Assembly: GCF_008993995.1 (NCBI RefSeq) | Contig: NZ_BKNN01000005.1 | Location: 1-64,000 of the forward strand | Reading direction: 5' to 3' | Length of the DNA stretch: 64,000 nt | From: Acinetobacter brisouii | Lineage (GTDB): Bacteria > Pseudomonadota > Gammaproteobacteria > Pseudomonadales > Moraxellaceae | Shown: one piece after another, positions 1 through 7,649 of the stretch | Position numbering within the stretch: position 1 is the stretch's first letter | Layout: each line of letters opens with the position of its first letter | Translations under genes and position numbers: made by a program | The notes under the pieces: generated by a model | Databases searched by the model: none | What the model was told of the DNA's origin: nothing | Seen by the model: only the letters and a program-made list of their open reading frames with translations

Positions 1-1
1 G

Positions 2-412
2 GTACTTGGTGATTTACTTGATCAAATCCCGTTGGATGAGCAGATTGATTCAGTCTATACCGACGGGGCTTATGACACAAAACAATGCCGTCAGGTCATT
101 GCAGATCGGCAAGCACATGCAGTGATTCCACCCAGAAAAAATGCCAAGCCATGGAAAGATAAAAAGATGGGTTCGCTAGAGCGCAATGACTTGCTTAGAA
201 CAGTTAAGCGTTTAGGAAGAACTATTTGGAAGAAATGGTCAGGCTATCATCGGCGAAGTTTGGTTGAAACCAAGATGCATTGCATCAAGTTATTAGGCGA
301 TAAACTCAGTGCGAGAAACTTTCAAAGCCAAGTCAATGAGATTCATGCACGAGTGGCAGTATTAAATAGATTTACCGATTTAGGCAGACCTCACACCCGA
401 GTTGTCACTTAA
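2..412 (+). CDS. IS5-family transposase, C-terminal fragment
   Basis: The open frame enters from the left edge, so an internal ATG at 32 is not the true start. The visible residues include the YTDGAYD segment, which carries the second catalytic Asp. Further on is the Y-(2)-R-(3)-E-(6)-K signature, seen in YHRRSLVETKMHCIK, which supplies the catalytic Glu of IS4/IS5-type DDE transposases. The protein ends normally at a TAA 52 bp before the IS terminus. Whether the full element is intact depends on sequence outside the window. Confidence 0.85.
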   Translation, partial: VLGDLLDQIPLDEQIDSVYTDGAYDTKQCRQVIADRQAHAVIPPRKNAKPWKDKKMGSLERNDLLRTVKRLGRTIWKKWSGYHRRSLVETKMHCIKLLGDKLSARNFQSQVNEIHARVAVLNRFTDLGRPHTRVVT

Positions 413-448
413 ATTTGAGTAGATATGGGAAATCCTAGTTTTTAAATC

Positions 449-464
449 TTTGTGCAACAAAGCC
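449..464. repeat. Right terminal inverted repeat of the IS5-family element
   Basis: TTTGTGCAACAAAGCC marks the end of the element. Chromosomal sequence resumes at 465. The partner repeat is not in the window, so the boundary rests on resemblance to known Acinetobacter IS5-family ends. Confidence 0.75.
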
Positions 465-477
465 TCTTTAAGTTAAG

Positions 478-507
478 TTGTTGATTTTTAATAATTATAT
501 AGATAAT
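478..507 (+). promoter_or_regulatory. Candidate eptA promoter just downstream of the IS
   Basis: TTGTTG at 478-483 and GATAAT at 502-507 are separated by 18 bp and would start transcription near 514. The -35 lies only 13 bp from the IS end, so upstream activator sites may have been replaced by IS sequence. TTAAG half-sites (467-477) lie directly before the -35. Low confidence because the region is AT-rich. Confidence 0.35.
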
Positions 508-564
508 AAACTCTTAAGGTTTACAGGCTTTAATAGCGATCATTCTCTAAACAATGATCTGATT

Positions 565-2214
565 ATGCTGGCATTTATTTCAAAAAATAAAATCAGTCTG
601 CCTTTGGCGCTATTTAATGGTTTAGTTGCGTGTTGGTTGGCAGGATTTACCAATCTCAGTTTTTACCGCAATATTTCACAATTAAGCTCATATCAGGGTA
701 TGAGCAATTATTTATTTGTCTTTGTGACATTTATTTTGTTAAGTAGTTTTTACTTTTTTGTGTTGCAGTTATTGAATTGGCGACGTACAGCCAAGCCACT
801 GAGCATTATTTTAGTGATCATGACGGGGATGACCTCTTATTTTGTAAATCAGTTGGGTGTTGAGGTGAGTACTGCCCAAATTGAAAATGTTGCGCAGACT
901 GATTTACATGAAACACTGGATTTATTGTCCTTTCCCTTTTTACTCTGGTGTCTACTCACAGTCGTTTTGCCTGTTGTGGTCTTGAGTTTTTTGCAGATCC
1001 AACCCCAATCCTTTAAAAAAGTCATACTTACCAAAGTGGCATCGTTGGTTGTAGCATTGGCTGTGATGGGAGGAGGCTTATTTTCTTTTTATAGTCAATA
1101 TGCCCCAATTTTTCGTGAGCATCGTCAGCTTAAAGCCCAGATTTCACCGATGAATGTCTTGTCGAGTGGCACAAGTTATATTCGTAAACAATTCAAACAT
1201 GCCAATAAACCACTGGTTGCTTATGGGCAAGATGCGCATGTGGTTATATCTGCTACACAACGTCAGCCGAAGATTTTGGTGCTGGTGGTTGGTGAAACGG
1301 CTCGTGCCCAAAATTTCAGTTTGGATGGTTATTCAAAAAATACCAATCCTGAACTGTCTAAGCTGGATATTTTAAATTTTAATAATGTATCATCTTGTGG
1401 TACGCAAACTTCGGTGTCTGTACCGTGTATGTTCTCAGGTATGCCACGTAAAGACTATGATGAAGGTTTGGCATCGCATCGTGAAGGTCTGCTCGATATC
1501 GTACAGCGTGCGGGTTATCAAGTCACTTGGATTGACAATAACTCAGGCTGTAAAGGCACATGTACCCGCATTAAAAACTATATTTCACCGAAAGATGATC
1601 CACGCTATCAAAAGTGGTGTGATCATGGCGAGTGTCGTGATGGTATCTTGATTGATGCATTGACTGATTATTTAAAAACTTTAGATATGAAAAATTTAAA
1701 ACAAAATCAGTTGATTGTTCTGCATCAGATGGGGAGTCATGGACCTGCTTATTACAAGCGTTATCCTGCTGAATTTAAGAAATTTACACCGATTTGTGAA
1801 ACCAATAATATTCAAAACTGTGATCATCAGGCATTGATTAATACATATGATAATACCATTGTATATACAGACCATATTTTGGCATCGACCATTGATTTGC
1901 TGAAACAGCAGCCTGTTGCCAGTAGTATGCTGTATTTATCTGATCATGGTGAGTCGACAGGTGAAAGTGGTTTGTACTTGCATGGCACACCTTATATGGT
2001 TGCGCCTAAAGAACAGACACATATTCCAATGTTGTTGTGGTTTTCTCAAAACTGGTCAGAACGTCATCATATTTATCAATGCTTGTCACATTATAAAGAC
2101 AGTGCATGGAGTCAGGATAATTTATTCCCAACCGTTTTGGGTTTACTCAATGTTCAGACTCAAGTGTATGACCAAAAACTAGATATGTTGTCGAGTTGCA
2201 AAGGGCAAATTTAG
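565..2214 (+). CDS. eptA: Lipid A phosphoethanolamine transferase (EptA/PmrC)
   Basis: Inner-membrane enzyme of the EptA/MCR alkaline-phosphatase superfamily that moves phosphoethanolamine from phosphatidylethanolamine to lipid A phosphate. About five N-terminal membrane segments precede a periplasmic catalytic domain. The nucleophile motif is SSCGTQTSVSVPCMFS (Thr of the QT pair), and the later metal-binding motif is YLSDHGES. Paired cysteines are typical of the periplasmic domain. The ATG at 565 gives 549 residues, close to the usual length. The frame is open back to a TTG at 478 but that part is not family-like. pmrA follows after 1 bp, so this is a pmrCAB-type operon under the PmrA response regulator. 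In A. baumannii this enzyme mediates colistin resistance when over-expressed. Confidence 0.9.
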   Translation: MLAFISKNKISLPLALFNGLVACWLAGFTNLSFYRNISQLSSYQGMSNYLFVFVTFILLSSFYFFVLQLLNWRRTAKPLSIILVIMTGMTSYFVNQLGVEVSTAQIENVAQTDLHETLDLLSFPFLLWCLLTVVLPVVVLSFLQIQPQSFKKVILTKVASLVVALAVMGGGLFSFYSQYAPIFREHRQLKAQISPMNVLSSGTSYIRKQFKHANKPLVAYGQDAHVVISATQRQPKILVLVVGETARAQNFSLDGYSKNTNPELSKLDILNFNNVSSCGTQTSVSVPCMFSGMPRKDYDEGLASHREGLLDIVQRAGYQVTWIDNNSGCKGTCTRIKNYISPKDDPRYQKWCDHGECRDGILIDALTDYLKTLDMKNLKQNQLIVLHQMGSHGPAYYKRYPAEFKKFTPICETNNIQNCDHQALINTYDNTIVYTDHILASTIDLLKQQPVASSMLYLSDHGESTGESGLYLHGTPYMVAPKEQTHIPMLLWFSQNWSERHHIYQCLSHYKDSAWSQDNLFPTVLGLLNVQTQVYDQKLDMLSSCKGQI

Positions 2215-2215
2215 C

Positions 2216-2896
2216 ATGATTCGAGTGCTGTATATTGAGGATGATGCAATGATTGGTAAGAGTACTTACCAGTTGTTGCAGCACGAAAAATTTCAAGTGG
2301 ATTGGGCACAAACAGGTTTACAGGCCTTAGATTTGCTATTTCGCAATGTTTATCATATTGCTTTGCTTGATCTAGGCTTACCTGAATTGGATGGCTTGGA
2401 AATCCTGAAACATATTCGTAAAAAAGCCGATCTTAATCGTATGGGGGTGATTATTATTAGCGCCCGAGACCAAAGCAAAGACAAAATCTTGGGCTTGAAA
2501 CTTGGGGCAGATGATTATCTGATTAAACCTTATGATTTTGAGGAGCTGACGGCACGGATTGAGTCAGTTTTACGCCGTAGTCACTTGAGTATTGATGAAG
2601 AAATTTGCTTTAAAGTGGGTAATATTCAACTGTTTCCAACCACGCATCGCATCTTAAAAGCAGGTAAAAATATTGAGCTATCCCAAAAAGAATGGGCAAT
2701 CTTAGAGCCGATGATGATGTATCCCAATCAAATTTTTTCGAAGCAAGTGCTTGAAGAAAAACTGTATGACTGGCAAACCGAAATCAATAGCAATACCATT
2801 GAAGTTCATGTACATAATTTACGGCAGAAATTGGGAAAAGACCTGATTCGCACGGTACGAGGTTTAGGTTACTGTATTGAAACCCATGCAAAATAA
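2216..2896 (+). CDS. pmrA: OmpR/PhoB-family response regulator PmrA
   Basis: A 226-residue two-component regulator. The receiver domain spans residues 1-115, with acidic pocket D9/D10, phospho-acceptor D52 (LLDLGLP), and the KP pair in LIKPYDF. A winged-helix DNA-binding domain occupies about 130-222 and ends VRGLGYCIE. The start is 1 bp after eptA and the 3' end overlaps pmrB, indicating one transcript. From family knowledge it is phosphorylated by PmrB and activates eptA. A CTTAAG/CTGAG repeat array upstream of the nearby PAP2 gene is a candidate extra target. Confidence 0.9.
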   Translation: MIRVLYIEDDAMIGKSTYQLLQHEKFQVDWAQTGLQALDLLFRNVYHIALLDLGLPELDGLEILKHIRKKADLNRMGVIIISARDQSKDKILGLKLGADDYLIKPYDFEELTARIESVLRRSHLSIDEEICFKVGNIQLFPTTHRILKAGKNIELSQKEWAILEPMMMYPNQIFSKQVLEEKLYDWQTEINSNTIEVHVHNLRQKLGKDLIRTVRGLGYCIETHAK

Positions 2897-4316
2897 TTTA
2901 TTAGGACTGCGTAAGTATGTTCAGCAGTTACAACAGCGATATGAACATTTAGCACTCAGCTCAAGGATGTCCTTGAGCGTTTGTATTTTTAGTATCTTAT
3001 TGTTTTTTATGATCGGAATGTCGGCTTATCAGATTTCTCTCGAAGAGTCCGAAGAGGTACTCGATCGGCAAATGCAAGAGATGGCAAGTTTTTTAGATAA
3101 GAACAATATTCCAAATCGTATGTCGGTGTATGACTCACATCGACCTTATGATGAAACAGATTTATTTATTGATATTGTGCCAAAACAAGAGTTGTTATCA
3201 AAGAAAGCACATCCGAATTATTTGATGGCTTATGCCAGTGAAGCACATTTTCAGAAAATTCATTCTTCTCGTGGTGAGTTGAAAGTTTATGTCCTGCCAC
3301 TGCCTGACAAACAGATTCAGATTAGTCAGTTTATTAAGGTTCGTCGTCATCTCGCCAAGCAATTGGCATTTACCATGCTCATTCCTTATGTGCTGTTTAT
3401 GCCATTTGCAATTTATGGATTTTATCGGCTGATTCGTCATCATTTAAAACCGCTTGATCAACTTAAACAAACCTTTGCGGTACGTGATTATTCAGATTTA
3501 TCGGAAATACGCATCGCGCATTTACCTGCTGAAATTACTCCTGCAATTGATGAGTTGAATCACTTGTTTCAGCGTATTCAGCAAGCGCAGCAGCAGCAGA
3601 AAATGTTTATTGCCAATGCGGCACATGAATTACGTACCCCCCTGACCGCGATTCGCTTACAGACATCATTACTTACAAAAACTCAAAAAGACTCAAAAGC
3701 TTATGCGGAAAATTTACAAGATTTGGAGCAAAGCCTAAAGCGTATGTCGCATTTGGTCGAGCAGTTGATGAGTTTGGCGCATCAGGAAGTACAAGGTAAG
3801 GAGCAGTTACAAGCGGTCGATTTGGTCGATAGCACTCGACGTTGTGTTGGGCAGTTATTGGCCAGTGCGCATAGAAAACAAGTCGATATTCAGTTGAATA
3901 TTCAAGATGAGCATGTCGATAGTGTGGTGGCTGCTTTGCCCGCTGCCTTAGAGACCATTTTATTGAATCTGCTAGACAATGCAATTAAATATAACCCTGA
4001 GCAAGGGATTGTGTTACTGAATATGAAACAAGATGCCCAATATGTGTATTTGGAGATTCATGATGATGGTGCAGGCATTGAGCCAAGCCAATATGATCAT
4101 GTTATGCAGCGCTTTGTGCGCTTGGAAAAGACGCAACATCAGGCAATGGGCAGTGGCTTGGGGTTGTCGATTGTACAGACTGCATTGCAACAAATTCATG
4201 CAGAGTTACAGTTTCAGCCCTCTGCATGTTTGCACGGATTGCAGGTTAATTTGAAATTTCTGAAATGGTCGAATCCTCAGTCTGAGGCATTGCATGAAAG
4301 CCATGTGCTTGAATGA
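2886..4316 (+). CDS. pmrB: Sensor histidine kinase PmrB
   Basis: Inner-membrane sensor kinase. The first transmembrane segment (SVCIFSILLFFMIGMSAY) is followed by a periplasmic loop of about 115 residues. A second segment (AFTMLIPYVLFMPFAIYGF) leads to a HAMP-like linker. The H-box is FIANAAHELRTPLTAIRL, the N-box is LLNLLDNAIKYNP, and the G-boxes DDGAGI and GSGLGLSIV complete the ATPase domain. ATG 2886 gives 476 residues; a TTG at 2877 in the same frame is possible. The start lies inside pmrA, showing translational coupling. The last 71 bp overlap the convergent PAP2 gene. Point changes in this gene are a classic polymyxin-resistance route, but none can be called without a reference. Confidence 0.9.
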   Translation: MQNNLLGLRKYVQQLQQRYEHLALSSRMSLSVCIFSILLFFMIGMSAYQISLEESEEVLDRQMQEMASFLDKNNIPNRMSVYDSHRPYDETDLFIDIVPKQELLSKKAHPNYLMAYASEAHFQKIHSSRGELKVYVLPLPDKQIQISQFIKVRRHLAKQLAFTMLIPYVLFMPFAIYGFYRLIRHHLKPLDQLKQTFAVRDYSDLSEIRIAHLPAEITPAIDELNHLFQRIQQAQQQQKMFIANAAHELRTPLTAIRLQTSLLTKTQKDSKAYAENLQDLEQSLKRMSHLVEQLMSLAHQEVQGKEQLQAVDLVDSTRRCVGQLLASAHRKQVDIQLNIQDEHVDSVVAALPAALETILLNLLDNAIKYNPEQGIVLLNMKQDAQYVYLEIHDDGAGIEPSQYDHVMQRFVRLEKTQHQAMGSGLGLSIVQTALQQIHAELQFQPSACLHGLQVNLKFLKWSNPQSEALHESHVLE

Positions 4317-4971
4317 TATAAATCATAAGATCTACAGCCCAAGTCCACCACAGCGCCCACAAATTATGACTCAGAAAATGTGCGCCACGAACCATTTGTA
4401 CACCGCTCATGATGCCGCCAATCAGTAAACCGAGTACAAGCCACAGGATTGCCAGTCGTGGATGCCGATGACGATAGCCAAAATATAATGCAATCAGGGA
4501 AAATCCCGCAGAGGCATGTCCACCGGGGAAACATTTGCCCAAGCCAATGACATGTTTACTCCAAGTCACGGTTTGACCATGCATTTCAACAATATTCCAA
4601 GGACAGGCATGCTCAGATTGCGATTTAAGTAAGCCAACAAGACTGGTGCTCATGATCATTGCCAGCAAAATATAACCACATAAACGGCGATAGCTGCGCC
4701 ATTTTTCTTGCCAGTAACCTGCAATTAAAATATAGAGATGCACAAAAGCAATCAACCAGACACCCTGTTTTAAGGCATCGTGCCCAATCCGTGTTAACCA
4801 CCAGTTATCTCTCAAATAATAATGCCCCTGAGCATCAACCCACGGCAAACTCAAAGACAAATCCAGTGCACCTTTGATTGGAAAAAATACAGATAAAATC
4901 AAAGCTGCGAACAGCAGTAAAATTAAATTGTTCCGCTCATAGGCAACAAGTACAGGGCGAGACCATTTCAA
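4246..4971 (-). CDS. PAP2-family membrane phosphatase
   Basis: A 241-residue, multi-pass membrane phosphatase of the PAP2/LpxE/PgpB type. The three superfamily motifs are visible: K-(6)-CPW in LKSQSEHACPW, PGGHAS in place of PSGH, and R-(3)-H in VRGAHFLSHNLW. The substrate is unknown: lipid A 1-phosphate, undecaprenyl-PP or phosphatidylglycerophosphate are all possible. Its place next to eptA-pmrAB suggests lipid A or phosphoethanolamine-linked metabolism. The start appears to be a TTG; no ATG/GTG start is available in frame. The 3' end overlaps pmrB by 71 bp. A phased repeat array resembling PmrA boxes lies 49-86 bp upstream. Confidence 0.8.
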   Translation of the reverse strand: MKWSRPVLVAYERNNLILLLFAALILSVFFPIKGALDLSLSLPWVDAQGHYYLRDNWWLTRIGHDALKQGVWLIAFVHLYILIAGYWQEKWRSYRRLCGYILLAMIMSTSLVGLLKSQSEHACPWNIVEMHGQTVTWSKHVIGLGKCFPGGHASAGFSLIALYFGYRHRHPRLAILWLVLGLLIGGIMSGVQMVRGAHFLSHNLWALWWTWAVDLMIYIIQAHGFHAMPQTEDSTISEISN

Positions 4972-5019
4972 GATAAAGCATCCATAATGATAAACTATTC
5001 AGAACCTTAGAAGAGTAAA

Positions 5020-5057
5020 CTTAAGACTTTCTGAGAAAAGCTTAAGAAAAGCTGAGC
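5020..5057 (-). promoter_or_regulatory. Phased CTTAAG/CTGAG repeats, putative PmrA box array
   Basis: CTTAAG (5020-5025), CTGAGA (5031-5036), CTTAAG (5041-5046) and CTGAGC (5052-5057) recur every 10-11 bp, i.e. once per helical turn. Enterobacterial PmrA boxes are two YTTAAK half-sites with an 11-bp period, so this looks like a tandem PmrA-type site. It precedes the divergent PAP2 gene, and a weak -10 (TATCAT on the minus strand, 4987-4992) lies just beyond. It could also serve glxK on the other side. Confidence 0.5.
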
Positions 5058-5228
5058 ATTTGAAAATAACTTGTTATTTTATAAATGAAATAAGCTAATT
5101 TTGCAGGGCTAAATCGCTTGATCACAAATTATTTATGCTATTTCGAGTGTACTGTTAGCGTTAAACATAATCGTGTTGAAAATCAACGTGACTCAAAGGT
5201 AAAAATCCCTTAGATTGGGCTGAAATAT

Positions 5229-6401
5229 ATGACTTTCAGATTGAATAATAAAATGCCAAAAACCTTTGTGCTTGCCCCCGATTCGTTTAAAGAAAGTATG
5301 AGTGCTGTTGAGGCTTGCCGAGCCATGCAAACAGGGATTTCTCGTATTTTCCCAGATGCCTGTTTTATTCATGTGCCTATGGCAGATGGAGGTGAGGGCA
5401 CAGTCGATGCCCTGCTCTTGGCACGAGAAGGTCAGCGAATTAGTTTTGAGGTCACAGGTTCATTCTATCCAGACAAAGTGCAGGCTGATTTTGCACTGAT
5501 TGATCATGGAAAAACTGCGGTGATTGAAATGGCTCAAGCCAATGGTTTAGATTTACTCCGCCCAGAGCAGCGCAATCCTTTGTTGACCACAACTTTTGGT
5601 ACGGGGGAACTGATTCGCGCAGCACTCGATTATGATGTCGATAAAATCATCATTGGATTAGGGGGCAGTGCAACCAACGATGCAGGTGCAGGAATGGCAC
5701 AGGCCTTGGGCGTGCGCTTTTTCAATGCAGATGGGCAAATCCTTGCAAAGGGGATGTCAGGTGGACAATTGCAGCAGATTGAGCAGATAGATGTAACGGA
5801 ACTTGACCCACGTTTACAGCATGTCGAAATTTTGATTGCCAGTGATGTGAGTAATCCACTGGTTGGAGAAACAGGTGCTTCGGCAGTTTTTGCCCCACAA
5901 AAAGGTGCAACACCTGACATGGTTAGGCAATTGGATGAAAATTTATGCTATTTTGCCAAAAAAATTCAACAAGCTTGCCAACTTGATCTTGCTCAAGTGA
6001 CAGGTGCGGGGGCAGCAGGCGGTCTGGCTGCGGGGCTGATGGCATTTACAGGTGCAAGGCTGCATTCGGGTGTCGAGTTAGTGATTGAGCAAACAGAACT
6101 TGCCAAGCATATTGCCTGTGCTGATTATGTATTTACAGGCGAAGGTGGAATTGATTTTCAAACCCAATTTGGCAAAACACCTTTAGGCGTTGCAAAAGTG
6201 ACTAAGCAGTTCAATAAACCCCTATTTGCTTGTGCAGGCTATGTCGGAACAGGTATTGAAACACTATATAGCGAAGGATTTACAGCGATTTTTGGCATTT
6301 TGGATGGTTGTTGTGATCTAGCAACAGCATGTCAACATGGACAAGAAAACTTGGCTAGAACTTGTGAAAATATTGCCAGAATTTTAAAAATTTATGATTA
6401 A
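5229..6401 (+). CDS. glxK: Glycerate kinase (GarK/GlxK type)
   Basis: A 390-residue protein of the glycerate kinase type I family (PF02595), phosphorylating D-glycerate with ATP in glyoxylate/glucarate-type catabolism. Recognisable blocks are the N-terminal LAPDSFKESMSAVEAC, the MADGGEGTVDAL block, IIIGLGGSATNDAGAGMAQA, and the later TGAGAAGGLAAGL. An ATG at 5253 (MPKTFVLAPDSFKES) fits the family start better than 5229, but neither has a clear ribosome site. It stands alone: no glyoxylate carboligase or tartronate semialdehyde reductase is in the window. The upstream 257 bp are shared with the divergent PAP2 gene. Confidence 0.88.
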   Translation: MTFRLNNKMPKTFVLAPDSFKESMSAVEACRAMQTGISRIFPDACFIHVPMADGGEGTVDALLLAREGQRISFEVTGSFYPDKVQADFALIDHGKTAVIEMAQANGLDLLRPEQRNPLLTTTFGTGELIRAALDYDVDKIIIGLGGSATNDAGAGMAQALGVRFFNADGQILAKGMSGGQLQQIEQIDVTELDPRLQHVEILIASDVSNPLVGETGASAVFAPQKGATPDMVRQLDENLCYFAKKIQQACQLDLAQVTGAGAAGGLAAGLMAFTGARLHSGVELVIEQTELAKHIACADYVFTGEGGIDFQTQFGKTPLGVAKVTKQFNKPLFACAGYVGTGIETLYSEGFTAIFGILDGCCDLATACQHGQENLARTCENIARILKIYD

Positions 6402-6505
6402 AATCAAATGAATAATCTTATATTTTTTGATTGATAAATAACAAAAATAAATCATTGAAATTGAGGTGTTGTAGGACTAATTCAGCACTTTTTGAGTCAA
6501 AAATA

Positions 6506-6540
6506 GCTTTTACATATCATTTAACTTGATATGTAAAAGC
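6506..6540. repeat. Perfect 14-bp inverted repeat between glxK and the export operon
   Basis: GCTTTTACATATCA (6506-6519) and its exact complement TGATATGTAAAAGC (6527-6540) enclose a 7-nt loop. On the plus strand no T-run follows; on the minus strand TATTTTTG follows. It lies 105 bp after glxK and 120 bp before the adaptor gene, so it could be a terminator or an operator. The rest of the gap (6402-6659) is AT-rich with no other clear signal. Confidence 0.5.
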
Positions 6541-6659
6541 GTTGAAGATTGAAAGGCTTATTAATTTTAATGATTTAATATTCAGACCTAGAGCGCATAC
6601 ACTCAGTATCATTACAAATATTTATAAATTTAAATGATTTAACGATAAGGTGACAAATC

Positions 6660-7634
6660 ATGCTGAAAAAGGTGTTGGTGATTGTCGCGGTTGCCGTTTT
6701 GATCGGTGTTGCCGTTTGGATGAATTACAAAAGTAAAAATCAACTTCCTGAAGGTTTTGCGACATCCAATGGTCGACTGGAGTTACAGCGTCTAGATGTT
6801 GCGACCTTGTACGCAGGGCGTGTTCAACAGCTTTTGGTCAATGAAGGCGATAGTGTCAAGGAAAATGCGGTCTTGGCTGAATTGTCTTCAGAGCAGAGTA
6901 ATAGTCAGGTTATGGCTGCTGAAGCAGGAAAAGATCGTGCCAAAGAAACTGTGGTACGTGCTGCCGCAGAAGTGAGCGCTCGTCAACAACAGCAAAAAGT
7001 TGCCAAGCTTGACTTGGAAAATACTCGTCAGTTGTATCAGCAAGCCTTGGTTTCTAAAGCCGAACTTGATCGCCGTCAAGCTGCTTATGATGCTGAAGTG
7101 GCAGCCGTTCATGCAGCACAGGCAGCCCAAGCCGAAGCAACCGCTGCGGTTGGACAGGCACAAGCACAAATTCATTCAGCCGATTCGACACATCAAGATA
7201 TGCTGATTCGAGCGCCAAAAGCGGGTCGGGTTGAATATCGAATTGCAGAAGTGGGCAATGTCTTGGCAGCAGGCAGTAAGGTGGTGACTTTACTTGATCC
7301 GAGCGATGTCACCATGACGGTATTTTTACCGACCAATACAGTTGGAAAGCTAAAAGTTGGAGATGATGCCCGTATTGTGCTGGATGGTTTAAATGCGGTT
7401 TTCCCTGCCAAAATTAAATTTATTGCGGATCAAGCACAATTTACCCCCAAGTATGTTGAAACAGCCGATGAGCGTGAAAAACTCATGTATAAAGTCAAGC
7501 TTGCAATTCCGAGTGAGATTGCCTTGCGCTATAACCAGTTACTTAAAGGTGGCATGACAGGCAATGGTTATGTTCGCCTGAATTCGCGGGTAAATTGGCC
7601 GAAACAGTGGGCAATTCAACTTCCCCAATCTTAA
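6660..7634 (+). CDS. HlyD-family periplasmic adaptor (YhiI-like)
   Basis: A 324-residue membrane-fusion protein of an ABC exporter. A single N-terminal membrane anchor (VLVIVAVAVLIGVAVWM) is followed by a biotinyl-lipoyl-like half (RLDVATLYAGRVQQLLVNEGDSV). A long Ala/Gln-rich coiled-coil hairpin (about residues 75-175) comes next, then the returning lipoyl half (IRAPKAGRVEYRIAEVGNVL) and a beta-barrel region. AAGG lies 9 bp before the ATG. It starts a four-gene operon; E. coli yhiI-rbbA-yhhJ has the same order, here extended by an outer-membrane channel. Cargo is unknown. Confidence 0.88.
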   Translation: MLKKVLVIVAVAVLIGVAVWMNYKSKNQLPEGFATSNGRLELQRLDVATLYAGRVQQLLVNEGDSVKENAVLAELSSEQSNSQVMAAEAGKDRAKETVVRAAAEVSARQQQQKVAKLDLENTRQLYQQALVSKAELDRRQAAYDAEVAAVHAAQAAQAEATAAVGQAQAQIHSADSTHQDMLIRAPKAGRVEYRIAEVGNVLAAGSKVVTLLDPSDVTMTVFLPTNTVGKLKVGDDARIVLDGLNAVFPAKIKFIADQAQFTPKYVETADEREKLMYKVKLAIPSEIALRYNQLLKGGMTGNGYVRLNSRVNWPKQWAIQLPQS

Positions 7635-7649
7635 TGCGAGGACACTTTT

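Larger units (their letters stand above)
1..464 (+). mobile_element. IS5-family insertion sequence, right end (partial)
   Basis: This is the 3' part of an insertion sequence cut by the window edge. It holds the C-terminal part of a DDE transposase and ends in a GC-poor tail closed by a terminal inverted repeat, TTTGTGCAACAAAGCC, at 449-464. In the outward-in direction that repeat reads GGCTTTGTTGCACAAA, which I recognise as typical of IS5-family (IS903-group-like) elements common in Acinetobacter. The following nine bases (465-473, TCTTTAAGT) would be the target duplication if it is 9 bp, but the left end is outside the window. The element points toward eptA and ends about 100 bp before that gene's likely start. 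Confidence 0.85.

Noticed and set aside
478-564. TTG at 478 as eptA start
   Set aside because: The extra 29 residues are hydrophilic and unlike EptA N-termini, and they would overlap the candidate promoter. ATG 565 gives the usual length.
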